Below, in pieces: positions 19,148 through 27,745 of a DNA stretch of 64,000 nucleotides. Source of the stretch: Sinorhizobium sp. 8-89 (GTDB taxonomy: Bacteria; Pseudomonadota; Alphaproteobacteria; Rhizobiales; Rhizobiaceae); the NCBI RefSeq assembly GCF_030124325.1, contig NZ_JASKLR010000015.1, positions 1 through 64,000 on the forward strand. The letters run 5' to 3'. Position 1 is the stretch's first letter; each line of letters opens with the position of its first letter. Position numbers and translations under genes: made by a program. The notes beneath the pieces were generated by a model. That model did no database searches. It was not told the DNA's origin and saw nothing but the letters and a program-made list of their open reading frames with translations.

Positions 19148-20665
19148 GGGTTCATCCTCAATTTCTGTGATTCAGCGGCAGCATTCTCGCCCTCATCAGT
19201 TCTGGGCCGGCGCGACCGTACATTGCACGCTTCAGCATCTTGAGGCGATTGATCTGCCCTTCGGCTTGACCGTTGCTCCAAGGGAGTTCGATTGCATTTT
19301 TGACGGCATCAATATCCCGGCGCAAAACGCTGGCGAAACGCATGATTGCCGTGAGGTTGGTGTCAATGGCATCGTCGATCCATCCATCCAGTGCCTCCGA
19401 ATTCCTGCTGCGCAAGATGCCGTTGAAGCGCATGGCCAGCCCACGCATTATGGCGAAGACTGTCGAGCCCTGCTTCAAGGCATTGACCTTTCCGGCCTGA
19501 CGATCGGTCAGCAGGCCGCGCGGTTTTATGCACAAAGCTGCGGCCACCACAGACGAGATCATATGGCCGGCGTCAGGATCGCGGACGGGTTTTGAAACAT
19601 GCACATCTGGAGGCGGTTCGTCGGGTTGGATGTTTTCGGCTTCACGCCACACCTTCAACAGGCGCTCCAGATTGGGCGCTCGTATCCGGTCCGCCTTGCA
19701 ATCTCGCTGTAGGTGAGGCCCTGCTGGCGCAAAGCTTGAAGCGTCTCGAATATCTCCTGACGGGATTGCCTGTGCGCCAAGCGGGCTCGGCGGTGTTGTG
19801 CCGTAGCGCTGGTAATAGCATCTTCGGAGAGAATGGGTCTCACATGGGCGTGACCATAAACGCTCATCTGTTCCTTGATCGCCGCCCTGAGATTTTGGAC
19901 CAGATGAAAACGGTCAGCCATCTGGCGGCCCTGCGGTGCGCCCTCCCGGGCTGCCTGGGCATACAGACCACAGCGATCTCGGCTAACGACCTCGATCGTC
20001 GGACGTTCTTGCAACCATGCTTTTGCGCTCTCGACGCTGCGGTCGTCCAGAACCTCGATGACCGAATGATGCTCAAGATCGACCATGATCGTGCCATACC
20101 GCGAGGAATGCCGCCAACTCCGATCATCAATGCCCACAACCCGAATATTGTCTTTTTGCATGGACGCCGGATTCTTGCGCTTCAATTGCCGCAAGATCGT
20201 GTCGTCGCTGACCGGCATGCCGAGCCGATGCATCAAGTATTCACCTGGGCGACCGCCCATCCTGTGGCCAATCAAGCCCACAATCTCAGCCATCCGTTCA
20301 GTTCGTCGCATGTAGGGTAAACAACCTCGGGCAACCTGTCGGTGAAGGTTCGTCGCCCGCATTTCCGGTGTCTACACTGCCACCGGTTCAGCGCGAGTTT
20401 GATTTTCACAACTTGACCCTGAACAGGCAAGTCCTGGAGGCGGCGGTTGTGCCAGCCGTGCCGGTGGTGGCTTCGCGTTCCGCATCCGGGCAGATACCGA
20501 CAGGTTTCGCAGCGGCAGAAACAACCCAGTTTCCTTCATCTTGAAGGGTGATACCCAGAACTTTGACCCCTGGGCCGGGTGACCATTTCAATTGCGCTCG
20601 CATCCCCGCAGATAGCAGTCGCGGCACTAACACTCTGTTAACCACAGAAATTGAGGAAGAATCCC
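19148..20665 (-). mobile_element. ISL3-family element with frameshifted transposase
   Basis: About 1.5 kb bounded by imperfect inverted repeats, GGTTCATCCTCAATTTCTGTG at 19148-19168 and CACAGAAATTGAGGAAGAATC at 20643-20663. The transposase is on the minus strand in at least three pieces. The zinc-finger N-terminus is near 20600-20406. The catalytic core is at 20362-19655 (IDDRSWRHSSRYGTIMVDLE, DRFHLVQNL). The C-terminus is at 19658-19158 (GQAEGQINRLKMLKRAMYGR). Frameshifts near 20390-20310 and 19656 break the gene, so it is probably inactive unless frameshifting rescues it. Confidence 0.85.
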
Positions 20666-21133
20666 ATTAAATGGAAAGCGACAGCGCCTCGTTCGCGCTA
20701 TGCCTCCATATCATCTGCGTATGCCAGTCAACACTGGGGCTGTGCTAGACTTTAGTCGCACGCTCCTTTCTCCCTGGTTTCGAACTCTGCTGCATCATGC
20801 GTTCACGCCACCCATTCATTGATGATAGGTCTGATTATCCTGTAGCGCGGGACAGCAGTTCAACGCCTGGCCGTTGTGTCCGGGATCTGCCGGGCCTCCC
20901 GTCGCCTGGTCTCGATTCCACGGAGCACCGCGCCATGCTGCAACAGCAGCAAAGAGGATGTACGGTGTTTGAGCGGCGCCTGAACGAAGCTCGGCAACCC
21001 GGAGCTGTCCAATGCTATAGTCGCGCTCCTTGCGCTCTGGTTGGGGCCGCTCGAGCCTCAGATAGGTTCTACCTCCGTCAGCAGTCGGTGTTCGACCGCT
21101 GCCGTTTTGTTTCCATATCTTAGGGGATTGAGC
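20666..21133 (+). other. Intergenic region upstream of the NopD-like effector
   Basis: About 470 bases with no convincing gene. Two related stretches (around 20752-20782 and 21017-21040, sharing TAGTCGC and CGCTCCTT with CTGGTT) suggest an old duplication. A match to the rhizobial tts box is not clear (see rejected items). Confidence 0.4.
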
Positions 21134-21163
21134 ATGTTTCCATATCTTAGGGGATTGAGCATG
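21110..21163 (+). repeat. 27-bp tandem duplication carrying Shine-Dalgarno and start codon
   Basis: The 27-base unit starting TTTCCATATCTTAGGGG and ending GAGCATG occurs twice head to tail (21110-21136 and 21137-21163). Each copy contains AGGGG about seven bases before an ATG in the effector frame, so the gene has two equivalent start sites nine codons apart. Confidence 0.9.
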
Positions 21164-22063
21164 GTTGACATGGGCCTTCGGATCAACGGGCAGGGCTTTT
21201 CGAGCGCACAGGAAGACCTGCAGCCAGAGGATCAAGGCACCCAGTCTTCCGTGGCGCGTGTCGATCAAGAGGAGCTTTGGCAGGCGGCGGATCACGCCGG
21301 TCCGCTGTCGGCCGACAGCTTCGGTTCGCAAGGCTTCGGGCAGGAGCCTTCGGCATTGGCCGCCTGGCCAGCGGCAAGCGTCAACCAGCCAAATCCGCCG
21401 ACCGAGGTTGAAAGCCCCTGGGAACTAAGCCCGCAAATGTTGGCTGAGCTGACGGAGCTGATGCGAGGTCCGGTCCCGGTGGAGACCGCGAGCGAGCCCT
21501 CCAGCACAACGGCGGGGGTAGTCAGCTTTCGGCAGCCCACGGATCGAAGCACCCAGTTTTCCGTGGCGCGTGTCGATCAAGAGGAGCTTTGGCAGGCGGC
21601 GGATCACGCCGGTCCGCTGTCGGCCGACAGCTTCGGCTCGCAAGACTTCGGGCAGGAGCCTTCGGCATTGACCGCCTGGCCAGCGGCAAGCGTCAACCAG
21701 CCAAATCCGCCGACCGAGGCTGAAAGCCCCTGGGAACTAAGCCCGCAAATGTTGGCTGAGCTGACGGAGCTGATGAGAGCTCCCCTCTCCCCGCAGGAAA
21801 CGGCGATCGACCTCGCCAGCACTCCGGATGAATACAATACCGATGACAGCGTGCGCGTCTTCGACGGCCAGCCGCTGGAGACTAGTCCTCAGGCCCCGGA
21901 GATACACGGCCTTGGGGAGCCAGATGCTTCGGGAGTTGCCTGGCCGAGCGAGGTGCCAGTTGGAAGAGCGCAGCATTCGGCCATGTCCGAGACGGCCGTG
22001 ACGCCAGCGATCCGGCGGGTGGCGGGCGCAAGAGGCAGGCCACTGAGAATGAGGCAGACGTAA
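21134..22063 (+). CDS. NopD-like type III effector, N-terminal part (frameshifted from protease domain)
   Basis: N-terminal part of a broken effector. Two copies of a ~76-residue block (VARVDQEELWQAADHAGPLS ... SPWELSPQMLAELTELM) occupy most of it at a 104-codon period. The start is ATG 21134 or 21161, both with AGGGG upstream. The frame ends at 22063 in low-complexity Arg-rich sequence, while the sense of the region appears to pass into the +1 frame of the Ulp1 part (KRQATENEADVRSSRRRR). A frameshift between about 21990 and 22040 therefore separates the secretion/repeat region from the protease. The family is rhizobial NopD/XopD-like. Secretion is inferred from family resemblance. Confidence 0.7.
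   Translation: MFPYLRGLSMVDMGLRINGQGFSSAQEDLQPEDQGTQSSVARVDQEELWQAADHAGPLSADSFGSQGFGQEPSALAAWPAASVNQPNPPTEVESPWELSPQMLAELTELMRGPVPVETASEPSSTTAGVVSFRQPTDRSTQFSVARVDQEELWQAADHAGPLSADSFGSQDFGQEPSALTAWPAASVNQPNPPTEAESPWELSPQMLAELTELMRAPLSPQETAIDLASTPDEYNTDDSVRVFDGQPLETSPQAPEIHGLGEPDASGVAWPSEVPVGRAQHSAMSETAVTPAIRRVAGARGRPLRMRQT
21240..21778 (+). repeat. Large direct repeat inside the NopD-like gene
   Basis: Two copies (about 21240-21466 and 21552-21778) differ at only a few bases and lie 312 bases (104 codons) apart, in frame. They encode the EELW-containing block, so the duplication lengthens the protein without changing frame. Confidence 0.85.
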
Positions 22064-22083
22064 GGTCCAGCCGACGGCGTCGG

Positions 22084-23079
22084 TTGCATGTTCCGAGGCC
22101 ACAGGCGTTGGCGCTCGGCGCCAGGGAATGGCTGGACGATGAGCATATCGCGGCGGACTACGCGCTCCTGGCCGAGGAGCTGAGGCGGGCCAACCCGGGC
22201 TTGGCCGCCCAAATTCGGCTCGTGCCACCCGCCCTCGCCCACCACTTGCGCTTGGCTGAGACCCGAGAGCGGGAGGAGAACCTCGCAGGGCTTTATTTCG
22301 ATGACACGGGACAGGACACGGCGCGGTTTCTGTTTTTGCCGGTGAGCAATGCCAGGGAGGCCGGCGGCACGCATTGGTCGCTGCTTTTCGTCGATCGGAG
22401 GCATTCGGAAGGACCGCAGGCCCATCACTATGATTCCTCGCAAACGCTTGCTCAGATGTTGGTGGCAGCCCGGCTGGCTGGCGGACTGGGGGTGACCCAG
22501 TACAGCGAGGGGCAGGTGGCCCAGCAAACCAACAACTTTGACTGCGGTGTCTCGGTGCTGACAGCCACGCGCGCGTTGGTGGCCCGGCTGGCGAGCGGCC
22601 AGGCGCCGGAGGCCGGAACCTTGCAGCTTGGTGACGTCATCGCTGATCGTGCGGCGCTCCAGGCCCGGCTCGGGGCGCAACCGGGGATCGCCGACGAAGA
22701 CATGGCTGAGGGCGATCCGGATCCCTCCTATGAGAAGATGGACGAAGGTCCCGATCTTGCGGCGCTCGCCCGGCAGACGGTGTGCAACGAGGGCGAGAAC
22801 GTATATCCGGGCCTGAGCACCGAACAGCTCTCGCGCCTGTCGGGCGTATCGGAGGGGGAGCTGAACAAGGGCCCGGCGTTCCAGGCGGTGTCGGCACAGG
22901 ATCAGGCGAGGCTGGACGCGATCGCGCGAGCGACGCCGCGGCAGCCGGGGCAGAGCAACGGAGCCTGGGCGGACGCGCTGAAGGCGTCCCATCCCGATCT
23001 CAGCGCCGCGGATGCTGCCAAAATCGTAGGGGACGCCAAAAGCAATATCGCCAAGAGGGCGGCGTACAAGCCGATGTAG
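22084..23079 (+). CDS. C48-family Ulp1-like (SUMO) protease, C-terminal part of NopD-like effector
   Basis: A Ulp1/XopD-type cysteine protease domain of about 200 residues. It has the expected catalytic residues: His in GGTHWSLLFVD (codon 22372), Asp in HHYDSS (codon 22432), and Gln-Cys in QQTNNFDCGVSV (Cys codon 22543). In plant cells such effectors remove SUMO from host proteins. A Gln/Ala-rich C-terminal extension follows. The frame is open upstream of TTG 22084 into the preceding ORF, so the original gene almost certainly ran from 21134 with a frameshift near 22000. On its own this part has no good Shine-Dalgarno, so the effector is probably not made. Confidence 0.8.
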   Translation: MHVPRPQALALGAREWLDDEHIAADYALLAEELRRANPGLAAQIRLVPPALAHHLRLAETREREENLAGLYFDDTGQDTARFLFLPVSNAREAGGTHWSLLFVDRRHSEGPQAHHYDSSQTLAQMLVAARLAGGLGVTQYSEGQVAQQTNNFDCGVSVLTATRALVARLASGQAPEAGTLQLGDVIADRAALQARLGAQPGIADEDMAEGDPDPSYEKMDEGPDLAALARQTVCNEGENVYPGLSTEQLSRLSGVSEGELNKGPAFQAVSAQDQARLDAIARATPRQPGQSNGAWADALKASHPDLSAADAAKIVGDAKSNIAKRAAYKPM

Positions 23080-23816
23080 GAACCTCCATGATTTCCAACG
23101 GTCGCGGTAATGACGGGAATGGCCGCGACCCGAACCAAATCGGAGGATTACGGTCTGGCCGTCGTCATCGATCTGCGGTATCAGCCCCGCGGGCGTCTCG
23201 GTCATAATTGCGAGAAAACCTGCCACTTGAAGGCGAGGAGCTACCCGAAAGGGGATTCTGTGCGGAGGCGTCTTTGGATGGCAGACGCTCATTGTCGCGC
23301 CCTGCCTCTGGCTCGAGCACGTGCAGGTGTCGTCGGGCGCAGCCAATCGGCGGCGATCAGGAAGAAAAGTTCCGTGTCGCTTGGCAATAACTGTGAGAAT
23401 GCGGCTGTTTCGCCTTGATTTGGCATTTAATGTGAGAATCGAGCTGTCAGAATTCTCAGGCTGACTGCCGTAACTTGTGTGCTATCTCATTGTATTTACG
23501 TAGCTTTGTCTTAGTTCCTCATAGAAGCCGTGCGATCACGCTCCGGCGCTGGTTTCTCATGTGTGGAGCGGCCGTTTGTTGCAAGAGAGAAAATCTGTGA
23601 TGCCGCTCTGGTCGGGTGCAAGCCATGTGTCCGGCCTTCGCGAGGCGGCGCATATGGCCGCAGGCCCTGATGAAGTCCGCGGATCGGGTTCCAATCAAAT
23701 TAGCGCGCTCGAAGCGCCTTGAGAATCTCGGATTAATCCAATCCCTCCCGCCAATCGTTCAGGGCCTCCAGCGATGGAAAGCGCGGCATGGGCTGCCTGA
23801 GTCGATGCCGCGCATC
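23080..23816 (+). other. Intergenic/IS-border region
   Basis: About 740 bases without a gene I can support. On the minus strand a short stretch near 23200-23080 (MTETPAGLIPQIDDDGQ) reads like protein but stays unassigned. The sequence TGTGAGAAT occurs twice near 23391 and 23431. Probably mobile-element flank. Confidence 0.35.
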
Positions 23817-24580
23817 CTAAACGTTCTTCTCGACCTGTCCCTTCTCCCAGCCCGACGCCGGATTGCAGAACTCGGGTTCGAACAGATAGTGGCTGGCCAT
23901 CGCCAGGAAGCGGACATTGACGTCGCGCTCCTTGCCGCGCCCGACCTTGTCGATGGCGGTCTTCATGTTGTCGTAGATGCCGCGCCGGGGAACGCCGCCG
24001 AAGACGCGGAAGGCATGATTGTGGGCGTCGAACAGCACTCGTGCGTCTGCAGCAGATAGGCCCGCATGGCGAAGGTGCGGCTGTAGCTTCGTATGCGCGA
24101 CTTGCAGCTTGGTGCGCTCGTTGCCGATGATCGCCCAGTCCTCGGACCAGTCGAACTGGAACGCTTCACCGGGTTCGGACGCCAGCGGCACGAATGTCCC
24201 GCGGCCCGACGTCTGCAGTTCCCTTTGCCGATCGGCTTTCCATTCCCGAGCTAAGCCCGCCACGCGATTGTAGGAACCGTCATAGCCGAGGCTCAGCATA
24301 TCGGCGTGCAACTGCTTGAGCGTGCGCTTCTGTTTGCGCGGCTTGCTGGCCTCCGTCTTCAGCCAGGCCGACAATCGGTCGGCAAGGGGTCAAGCTTGCT
24401 GGGCGGTTCCGGAACCTTGAACTTCGGCTCCACGCCCTCGGATTGCAGATATCTGCGGATGGTATTCCGGGACAGGCCAGTCCTGCGGCAAATCTCCCGG
24501 ATCGATAAATGTTCTCGAAAATACCAGCGTCGGATCACGCTCAATAACGCCATGTCGATCACTCCACAGCCCCCACTCAA
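23817..24580 (-). pseudogene. IS21-family IstA remnant
   Basis: Minus-strand N-terminal part of an IS21 IstA transposase in two frames. The HTH start lies at 24580-24359 (YFREHLSIREICRRTGLSRN), and the integrase core at 24374-23817 (FQFDWSEDWAIIGNERTKLQ, GVPRRGIYDNMKTAI). A frameshift near 24370 and loss of the C-terminal half plus istB make it dead. It differs from the IS21 copy at 24835-26594 and has opposite orientation. Confidence 0.8.
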
Positions 24581-24645
24581 AACAAGCAGGGGTGGTTCAA
24601 ACGTAACCGCCCGATTGTCACCGCCTGCCGGCTATCGTCGTGATG

Positions 24646-24691
24646 GCCTAAGACACGTCTTTAACGACGTCGTTAGCGACGTGTCTTAGGC
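24646..24691. repeat. 46-bp near-perfect palindrome at an IS junction
   Basis: Arms GCCTAAGACACGTC (24646-24659) and GACGTGTCTTAGGC (24678-24691) are perfect complements. Between them TAACGACGTCGTTA is itself a perfect palindrome, flanked by two mismatched bases on each side. It lies between two unrelated mobile-element remnants, so it may be a recombination junction, a resolution site or a terminator-like structure. Confidence 0.75.
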
Positions 24692-24754
24692 GAGGTTTGC
24701 GATGCGGGTGGAAATTCTTGGGCAGGAACGGCGGCGGCGGTGGTGCGACGAACA

Positions 24755-24850
24755 GAAGCAGGCGATCGCCTCCGAAACACGCATGCCGGTCGCTGCAATC
24801 AGCCCGAACATCGTGGCGTAGGTGAGCGATCGGATTGAACCGTCGGGGCC
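24755..24850 (-). pseudogene. Tyrosine recombinase fragment
   Basis: About 30 codons on the minus strand read SIRSLTYATMFGLIAATGMR followed by VSEA. This is the region around the first catalytic Arg of tyrosine recombinases. It is bounded by the palindrome and the truncated IS21, and only this shred remains. Confidence 0.6.
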
Positions 24851-25794
24851 AAGTCGCTGAGCGGCGTCGAGAGTTAAAGGCACAGAAGCGGGCGACGGTC
24901 CGCTTCGAGACGGCGCCGGGTCATCAGATGCAGATCGACTTCGGTGACACGAAGGTGTGGATCGGCGGCGAGCGCGTTCGGGTTCACCTGTTCGTGGGGA
25001 CGCTGGGTTATTCGCGGCGGATGCACACTCGCGCGTCACTCAGGGAGCGCCAGGCAGACTGGTTTGAAGGCATGGAAGGCGCATTCCTACGGTTCGGCGG
25101 GGTTCCGACGGAAGTGCTGATCGACAATGCGAAAGCCCTGGTCGAGCATCATGATGCGGTGACGCGAGAGGTGAGATTCAACGCGCGACTGCATGCTTTT
25201 GCCCGTTATTGGGGCTTCACGCCGCGGGCCTGTGCGCCGTATCGGGCGAGAACGAAAGGCAAGGACGAGCGCGGAGTCGGCTACGTCAAGAAGAACGCGA
25301 TTGCGGGACGGCGCTTCGAGAGCTGGGCGGAGTTCGAGGCGCACCTGGATCGATGGACACGCGAAGTTGCCGACCAGCGTGAACACGGCACCACCGGTGT
25401 CCAACCGGCGGAACGTTTTGCTGACGAAGCCAAGGCGCTACGCCCGCTGGCCGGACGGGCCCCCTTCGGACAATTGCGGGATCTGGTTCGCAAGGTTCAA
25501 GCCGATTGTGCGATCGACCTCGATACCAACAGCTACTCCGTCCCTTGGCGCCTGATCGGCGAAAGCGTTCAGGTTGTGGTGCTGGCAGGCCGCGTGGTTA
25601 TCCGTCATGCCGGCCAAGTCGTCGCTGACCATCCCCAGTGCCGGGGGCGACGACAACGGATTGTCGACCGTGCGCATTTTATCGGCGTGGCCGGTTTCGA
25701 GGGGCCGGTGCGTAAAGAGGCCATCGAGATCGCGCCCGCTGCCTTGCTGCGGCCGCTTGCGGAGTATGAGGCGGTGGCCGGAGGAAGCTGGTGA
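24835..25794 (+). pseudogene. istA: IS21-family IstA transposase, N-terminally truncated
   Basis: 319 residues of an IstA with the DDE integrase core (HQMQIDFGDTKVW, GGVPTEVLIDNAKALV, YRARTKGKDERGVGYVK) and the C-terminal domain. The N-terminal HTH (~130-180 residues) is missing, so the element was truncated on its left. It overlaps istB by 4 bases as in intact IS21 elements. Transposition would need a full copy elsewhere. Confidence 0.85.
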
Positions 25795-26594
25795 TGACGA
25801 CAGTGGATCATGACGTGCTGATCGCAACGCTCGACCGGCTGAAGCTGACGGCGATCCGCGACCAGCTCGATACGTTGCTGGACGAGGCAGCGCGGTCGAA
25901 GATGACATTGGGTGAGGCACTCGCCTTCCTGGTGTCGCGCGAGATCGCCCGGCGCGACGAGCGGCGGATATCGATGTCGAGCAAGTTGGCGCAGTTCCCG
26001 TTCGTGCGCGAATTGTCCGGCTTCGACTTCGAGGCGCAGCCGTCGCTGGACCAGGGGCAGATCAGGGAACTTGCGACCTGCCGCTGGATCGCTCACGGCG
26101 ACACCGTGCTGTTCCTTGGACCGCCAGGTACAGGCAAGACGCATCTGGCTGTGAGCCTCGGCCGCGAGGCCATTCGTCAGAACTACAATGTCCAGTTCGT
26201 AACGGCGGCAACTTTGGTGGCGATGCTGGCGAAGGCTCACAGCGACGGCTCGCTCGACAAACAGCTGACGATCCTGTCGCGGCCGAAATTGTTGATCATC
26301 GATGAGCTCGGTTATTTGCCCTTCGAGGCCAATGCCGCCCACCTGTTCTTCCAACTGGTGTCCCGGCGCTACGAGAAGAGCTCGATCCTGATCACCTCAA
26401 ATCGTTCCGTGGGCGAATGGGGAAGTGTTTTTGGGGACCAGGTCGTCGCCACGGCCATATTGGATCGCCTGCTTCACCACTCCACGGTGATCACCATCCG
26501 GGGCGACAGCTACCGGCTTCGCGAAAAGCGCCGCTCCGGCCTTCTGCAGAAGGCCGGAGCGGCGCTCGAACCCAACGAAACCGCAAACCAATGA
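25791..26594 (+). CDS. istB: IS21-family ATPase IstB
   Basis: A 267-aa AAA+ helper of IS21 transposition. Walker A GPPGTGKTHLA is near residues 109-119, Walker B LLIIDELGYLPFE near 165-175, followed by SNRSVGEWGSVFGD. The C-terminus RGDSYRLREKRRSG is normal. The right end of the element may be near 26624 (...TTGACA), where it abuts a truncated IS66 gene. Confidence 0.93.
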   Translation: MMTTVDHDVLIATLDRLKLTAIRDQLDTLLDEAARSKMTLGEALAFLVSREIARRDERRISMSSKLAQFPFVRELSGFDFEAQPSLDQGQIRELATCRWIAHGDTVLFLGPPGTGKTHLAVSLGREAIRQNYNVQFVTAATLVAMLAKAHSDGSLDKQLTILSRPKLLIIDELGYLPFEANAAHLFFQLVSRRYEKSSILITSNRSVGEWGSVFGDQVVATAILDRLLHHSTVITIRGDSYRLREKRRSGLLQKAGAALEPNETANQ

Positions 26595-26624
26595 GGGGGG
26601 GGCAATTCCTCGATTCGCTTGACA

Positions 26625-27061
26625 GGCGCGGATAACCACATCGCCCACGACGTCCTCGACCACAGCAGCAGAACCCCGCTGTAAAGGCGGCTCTTCAACA
26701 ACCAGCGCTGCAAAGGGTGCCGTCGGGGCCGTGTCGCCGAGCCCCAGGCGACCGTCCCGCAGGCGCTTCCGCCAATCATAAATCTGCCAGCGCGTCGTAC
26801 CGTAACGACGGGCAAGCTCCGAAACCGCCGATCCCGCAATCAAGCTCTCTGCCGCGATCCGGGCTTTCTCCGCATCCGTGCGGCGACGGCGGCCCGTCGG
26901 CCCTTCAATCACGTCCAGCCGGCCGGCAAAGCCACCATTCGAGACGTCCACATGGACGTCCATTTCGCCGTCTCTTGCCATCCAGTCACCTCCGAACAAA
27001 CAGAGGTGCTTTTGCCATGTTCACGCCGACTGGCAGAGAAGGGGATCAAGGCAGCGCTTAC
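26625..27061 (-). pseudogene. IS66-family TnpA (OrfA) remnant
   Basis: Minus-strand IS66 OrfA (helix-turn-helix accessory protein) beginning near 26999 or 26960 (GRRRRTDAEKARIAAESL, VSELARRYGTTRWQIYDW). It loses family resemblance after VVIRA near 26640, where IS21 begins. Its outer end carries GTAAGCGCTGCC on the minus strand, finishing at 27061. This matches the usual IS66 terminus and marks insertion into the recombinase gene. Confidence 0.8.
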
Positions 27062-27375
27062 GAAAGAACAACCGGCAACTGGCGAGGTTCGCGCGCATAC
27101 GGAATATGCTCCGGGATCGTCTTCTGGCCGAGCGTTACGCCATAGAGGAACCGGAGTGCGCAGACGATCCGCTTCAATCCGGACCAGGATATGCCCGTAG
27201 ACACAAGGTGGCCCTGGAAGGCGTGGACCTCGTCTAAGCCGAGCCGATCCGGTGATCGGCTGAAATGACGGCTAAACTTTGCGACTGCATAAAGATAGGA
27301 TTGCTGCGTGGCCCGAGAACGATTGCGGACCGTCATGTCCTCGATCATCCGGCGACGCACGCTCATCTCGGCCAT
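27058..27375 (-). pseudogene. Tyrosine recombinase/integrase, N-terminal part interrupted by IS66
   Basis: A 105-codon piece encodes the SAM-like N-terminal DNA-binding domain of an integrase of the kind found with IS91-like elements (RRRMIEDMTVRNRSRATQQS, LKRIVCALRFLYGVTL, PRQLPVVLS). The ATG at 27375 has AGGAG upstream. The gene stops where the IS66 terminus begins, so the catalytic domain is lost. Confidence 0.8.
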
Positions 27376-27479
27376 CTGGATCTCCTGTCTGAAGGGTGGG
27401 TTTGCAACACCCAAATCCTCTCAGACAGGAGGCATCTCTCAAAGCGGGCACCAATTGCCGCGACTAGCGGCTTGGTTCA

Positions 27480-27745
27480 AGCCTGGCCGTCTCCGGGTGA
27501 GGCAGCAACATCGCAAGACCGGGGAAATCCTGGCCAGCACGCGTGACCTTATCGAAGGCGTTCGTTATTTCCAAAATGAGCTGGAACGTCATCGCTGAGA
27601 TCGAGGCGGCGAGCCCGGTCGATGGGCTGGACACCTTTATGGCGCAGAATGCGGCGACGATCCAGGCCGAGCATCCCGAGTCCGTCTTCGATATCTATCC
27701 TTCGCGGTTTGCTGCCGCATCGATAGCGATGGACCACCTGGCGGT
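27480..27745 (+). pseudogene. Fragment homologous to the SKWP-repeat effector gene
   Basis: This stretch matches positions ~59110-59345 of the giant effector gene. Shared peptides are STRDLIEG, MSWNVIAEIEA, SPVDGLDTFMAQNAA and HPESVFD, compared with SPVDALDTFMARNAA and HPASVFD in the intact gene. A frameshift separates DLIEG from MSWNV. It is a decayed second copy of that effector's middle region, about 31.6 kb away. Confidence 0.85.

Noticed and set aside
21077-21104. GTCAGCAGTCGGTG then TTCGACCGCT as a tts box before the NopD-like gene
   Set aside because: The halves are separated by about eight extra bases relative to the consensus, so the match is no better than expected by chance.
21889-23346. 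Long minus-strand open frame over the Ulp1 domain
   Set aside because: It is antisense to a clear C48 protease domain; basic, low-complexity composition marks it as a shadow frame.
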